The notes under the pieces were generated by a model. That model saw only the letters and a program-made list of their open reading frames with translations. It did no database searches and was not told the origin of the DNA. The translations under genes and the position numbers were made by a program. A DNA stretch of 7,761 nt, taken from NCBI GenBank assembly GCA_902465265.1, contig CABQMF010000065.1:1-7761 (forward strand). Reading direction: 5' to 3'. Below, piece by piece: positions 5,704 to 7,761 of this stretch (positions are counted from its first letter, which is position 1; each line of letters starts with the position of its first letter). Source of the DNA: an uncultured Collinsella sp. GTDB lineage: Bacteria; Actinomycetota; Coriobacteriia; Coriobacteriales; Coriobacteriaceae.

Positions 5704-5743
5704 TTGGCACAAGTGATCTATCTGAAATATCTACCTGTAGGTA
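5704..5743 (+). promoter_or_regulatory. Candidate ygeY promoter with adjacent palindrome
   Basis: TTGGCA (5704-5709), one mismatch from the -35 consensus, is followed 18 bases later by TATCTA (5728-5733), a weak -10. Overlapping the -10 is the palindrome TACCT-GT-AGGTA (5732-5743), which could be an operator. The palindrome does not resemble the AACAAA-N3-TTTGTT sites before dpaL, so this gene may respond to a different protein. Confidence 0.3.
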
Positions 5744-5768
5744 AACCCTTGTAGAAAGGTTGACTGTT

Positions 5769-7154
5769 ATGGCTAAAGAACTCGATTTCGACGCTATCAA
5801 GGCTGCTGCTGAGTCCCACCGTGCTGATATGACTCGCTTCCTGCGCGCCATGATCTCCCATCCCTCTGAGTCTTGCGAGGAGGGTGAGGTTGTCGCCTGC
5901 ATCAAGGCCGAGATGGAGAGCCTTGGCTATGACGAGGTCAAGGTCGACGGCCTGGGCAACGTCATGGGCTTTATGGGCGAGGGCGACAAGATCATCGCCA
6001 TCGACTCTCACATCGACACCGTCGGCATCGGCAACATCGAGAACTGGGATGCCGATCCCTATGAGGGTTACGAGACCGACGAGATCATCTACGGCCGCGG
6101 CGGCTCCGACCAGGAGGGTGGCATGGCTTCTGCTACCTACGCTGCCAAGATGATGAAGGACATGGGCCTCATCCCCGAGGGCTACAAGATCATGGTCGTC
6201 GGTACCGTCCAGGAAGAGGACTGCGACGGCATGTGCTGGCAGTACATCTACAACAAGGACGGCATTAAGCCCGAGTTCGTCATTTCCACCGAGCCCACCG
6301 ACGGTGGCATCTATCGCGGTCACCGCGGCCGCATGGAGATCCGCGTCGACGTTCACGGCACCTCCTGCCACGGCTCCGCTCCCGACCGCGGCGACAACGC
6401 CATCTACAAGATGGCCGACATCATCGCCGACGTCCGCGCCCTCAACAACAACGGCTGCGACGAGTCGACCGACATCAAGGGCCTCGTCAAGATGCTCGAC
6501 CCCAAGTACAACCCCGAGCACTTCGAGGACGCCCGCTTCCTGGGCCGCGGCACCTGCACCGTCAGCCAGATCTTCTACACCAGCCCCAGCCGCTGCGCTG
6601 TCGCTGACTCCTGCGCCATCTCCATCGACCGTCGCATGACCGCCGGCGAGACCTGGGAGTCCTGCCTGGACGAGATCCGCAACCTGCCGGCAGCCAAGAA
6701 GTACGGCGACGACGTGAAGGTCTCCATGTACATGTACGACCGTCCGTCCTGGACCGGCGAAGTCTACGAGACCGAGGCTTACTTCCCCACGTGGATCAAC
6801 AAGGAGACCGCTCCGCACGTCAAGGCCCTCGTCGACGCCCACAAGGCCATGTTCGGTGACGAGCGCATCGGCTGCGAGCCCAGCATGGACAAGCGCACCG
6901 GTCGTCCGCTGTGCGACAAGTGGACCTTCTCCACGAACTGCGTTTCCATCCAGGGCCGCTATGGCATCCCCTGCGTCGGCTTTGGCCCGGGTGCCGAGTC
7001 TCAGGCTCACGCTCCCAACGAGGTCACCTACAAGGACGACCTGGTCACCGCTGCCGCCATGTATGTGGCTGCCCTGAACCTCTACGATCCGAGCCAGGCC
7101 GATGGCGACGCCACCGTGTTCCGCGCCGGTCTGACCAACAACAAGATCGACTAG
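5769..7154 (+). CDS. ygeY: YgeY family M20 metallohydrolase (selenium metabolism/purine cluster hydrolase)
   Basis: This 461-residue M20 peptidase/deacylase-fold enzyme belongs to the YgeY family. All expected dinuclear metal-site residues are present: His81 and Asp83 in DSHIDTV, Asp114 in GRGGSDQEGG, the Glu149-Glu150 pair in TVQEEDCDG, Glu175 in STEPTDGG, and the late His414 in ESQAHAPNE. The dimerisation/lid domain lies at about 185-300 (RGHRGRMEIRVDVHGTSCHG begins it). The ATG at 5769 has AAAGG 9 bases upstream; the in-frame TTG at 5760 overlaps the ribosome site and is rejected. Family members occur beside dpaL and ygeW, and the likely reaction is hydrolysis of an N-carbamoyl (ureido) or amide bond of a diaminopropionate intermediate. 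The precise substrate is inferred from context. The sequence shows no selenocysteine codon, despite the family's database name. Confidence 0.9.
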   Translation: MAKELDFDAIKAAAESHRADMTRFLRAMISHPSESCEEGEVVACIKAEMESLGYDEVKVDGLGNVMGFMGEGDKIIAIDSHIDTVGIGNIENWDADPYEGYETDEIIYGRGGSDQEGGMASATYAAKMMKDMGLIPEGYKIMVVGTVQEEDCDGMCWQYIYNKDGIKPEFVISTEPTDGGIYRGHRGRMEIRVDVHGTSCHGSAPDRGDNAIYKMADIIADVRALNNNGCDESTDIKGLVKMLDPKYNPEHFEDARFLGRGTCTVSQIFYTSPSRCAVADSCAISIDRRMTAGETWESCLDEIRNLPAAKKYGDDVKVSMYMYDRPSWTGEVYETEAYFPTWINKETAPHVKALVDAHKAMFGDERIGCEPSMDKRTGRPLCDKWTFSTNCVSIQGRYGIPCVGFGPGAESQAHAPNEVTYKDDLVTAAAMYVAALNLYDPSQADGDATVFRAGLTNNKID

Positions 7155-7175
7155 TCCCATTCCTCGATCTTGTTG
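7139..7175 (+). terminator. 12-bp inverted repeat spanning the ygeY stop codon
   Basis: CAACAAGATCGA (7139-7150), the last codons of ygeY, is perfectly complementary to 7164-7175, with a 13-base loop holding the TAG stop. It is followed directly by a second stem-loop. The tail lacks a clear T-run, so this may stabilise or terminate the ygeY transcript rather than act as a classic terminator. Confidence 0.4.
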
Positions 7176-7176
7176 A

Positions 7177-7201
7177 GCCGGGGACAGTTTATGCCCCCGG
7201 C
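7177..7201 (+). terminator. GC-rich stem-loop after ygeY
   Basis: GCCGGGG (7177-7183) pairs with CCCCGGC (7195-7201) around an 11-base loop. It is strong but not followed by a T-run. Together with the preceding inverted repeat it forms a tandem 3' structure. Confidence 0.4.
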
Positions 7202-7209
7202 GCCTCCTG

Positions 7210-7237
7210 TTGACTTGGGGCCCGCGGTCGTTATCTC
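7210..7237 (+). promoter_or_regulatory. Weak candidate promoter upstream of ygeW
   Basis: TTGACT (five of six to the -35 consensus) is followed 16 bases later by TATCTC, a poor -10. Transcription from here would give a leader of about 110 bases before ygeW. The 200-base gap and the stem-loops after ygeY make a separate promoter reasonable. Confidence 0.25.
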
Positions 7238-7355
7238 CCATGCTTCCTCAACGGTAGCGGGTCCTCGTCATAGCGCTCTGCATGTTCTAGCCACACGCGC
7301 ATGCCGGAGCACATCTACTCATTGCGATCGTTTCACCTTTAGAAAGGACATTTAC

Positions 7356-7761
7356 ATGGACGCCAAGTTTACCGAGCTCGTCGAGCAGCTGAACGGCCTC
7401 GATTTTAAGGGTATGTACGGCAGCGACTTCCTGCACACCTGGGACAAGACCACCGATGAGCTCAAGGCTCTCTACATCGTCGCCGACGCCCTGCGCGAGC
7501 TGCGTGAGAACAACGTTTCGTCCAAGATCTTCGACTCCGGTCTTGCCGTCTCCCTGTTCCGCGACAACTCCACCCGTACGCGCTTCTCCTTCTCTAAGGC
7601 CGCCAACCTGCTCGGCCTTGAGCTGCAGGACCTGGACGAGAAGAAGTCCCAGATCGCTCACGGCGAGACCGTCCGCGAGACCGCTACCATGATCTCCTTC
7701 ATGGCCGACGTCATCGGCATCCGCGACGACATGTACATCGGCAAGGGCGACGCCTACATGG
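7356..7761 (+). CDS. ygeW: YgeW-family carbamoyltransferase, N-terminal part (cut by window end)
   Basis: The first 135 residues of a YgeW-type transcarbamoylase are present; the family is about 395 residues, so roughly a third is seen. The carbamoyl-phosphate loop DNSTRTRFSF (about residues 69-78) has the S-T-R-T-R motif of aspartate/ornithine carbamoyltransferases. The following DLDEKKSQIAHGETVRETA and IGIRDDMYIGKGDAYM are characteristic of YgeW rather than of ornithine carbamoyltransferase. The ATG at 7356 has AAAGGA seven bases upstream. YgeW is proposed to remove or transfer a carbamoyl group from a ureido derivative of diaminopropionate, giving carbamoyl phosphate and hence ATP. The order dpaL-ygeY-ygeW differs from E. 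coli, where ygeW comes first. The gene is incomplete because of the window boundary, not because of damage. Confidence 0.93.
   Translation, partial: MDAKFTELVEQLNGLDFKGMYGSDFLHTWDKTTDELKALYIVADALRELRENNVSSKIFDSGLAVSLFRDNSTRTRFSFSKAANLLGLELQDLDEKKSQIAHGETVRETATMISFMADVIGIRDDMYIGKGDAYM

Noticed and set aside
5718..7241. Long minus-strand open frame over ygeY
   Set aside because: It is a shadow of ygeY with Val/Gly/Asp-rich low-complexity translation and no ribosome site.

Overview
The window is high-GC DNA with strong Shine-Dalgarno sites (AAAGG or AGGAGG type). It carries a catabolic cluster typical of gut anaerobes: diaminopropionate ammonia-lyase (dpaL/ygeX), the M20 hydrolase ygeY, and the start of the carbamoyltransferase-like ygeW. 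GC content, codon choice and gene set suggest a Coriobacteriia actinobacterium, with Collinsella or a close relative my best guess. That assignment is from memory and could not be searched.

Left part (1-2256), mostly accessory. A 38-codon hydrophobic peptide gene resembling type I toxins (44-160, minus) is followed by about 460 bases with no gene but a candidate promoter. Next comes a DEDDh 3'-5' exonuclease (625-1359, plus), then a 125-residue protein of unknown function on the minus strand (1507-1884). Upstream of that gene are two stem-loops (1986-2002 and 2034-2077) and an exact 33-bp-period array of four direct repeats (2103-2234).

Middle part (2257-4037), minus strand. A 334-residue protein has a long low-complexity Pro/Ala-rich cytoplasmic region and a single C-terminal membrane helix. 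Upstream of it is a YheO/DauR-type transcription regulator (PAS_6 domain plus C-terminal HTH) that diverges from dpaL.

Right part (4038-7761), plus strand. The regulator/dpaL intergenic region holds two copies of the palindrome AACAAA-N3-TTTGTT, 51 bp apart, bracketing a candidate extended -10 promoter. They are the natural candidates for the regulator's operators. dpaL (4315-5529) is separated from ygeY (5769-7154) by a 119-bp element bounded by a perfect 25-bp inverted repeat with a terminator-like hairpin at its centre. ygeY is followed by two consecutive stem-loops, and then ygeW (7356 onward, cut by the window end).

Together DpaL, YgeY and YgeW belong to the gene set linked to anaerobic purine/uric acid breakdown in gut bacteria. 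In the proposed route, carbamoylated 2,3-diaminopropionate intermediates are decarbamoylated and the freed diaminopropionate is split to pyruvate and ammonia. The enzymes are well known. The less described parts are the regulatory dyads, the palindromic element inside the cluster, the 33-bp repeat array and the small hydrophobic peptide.
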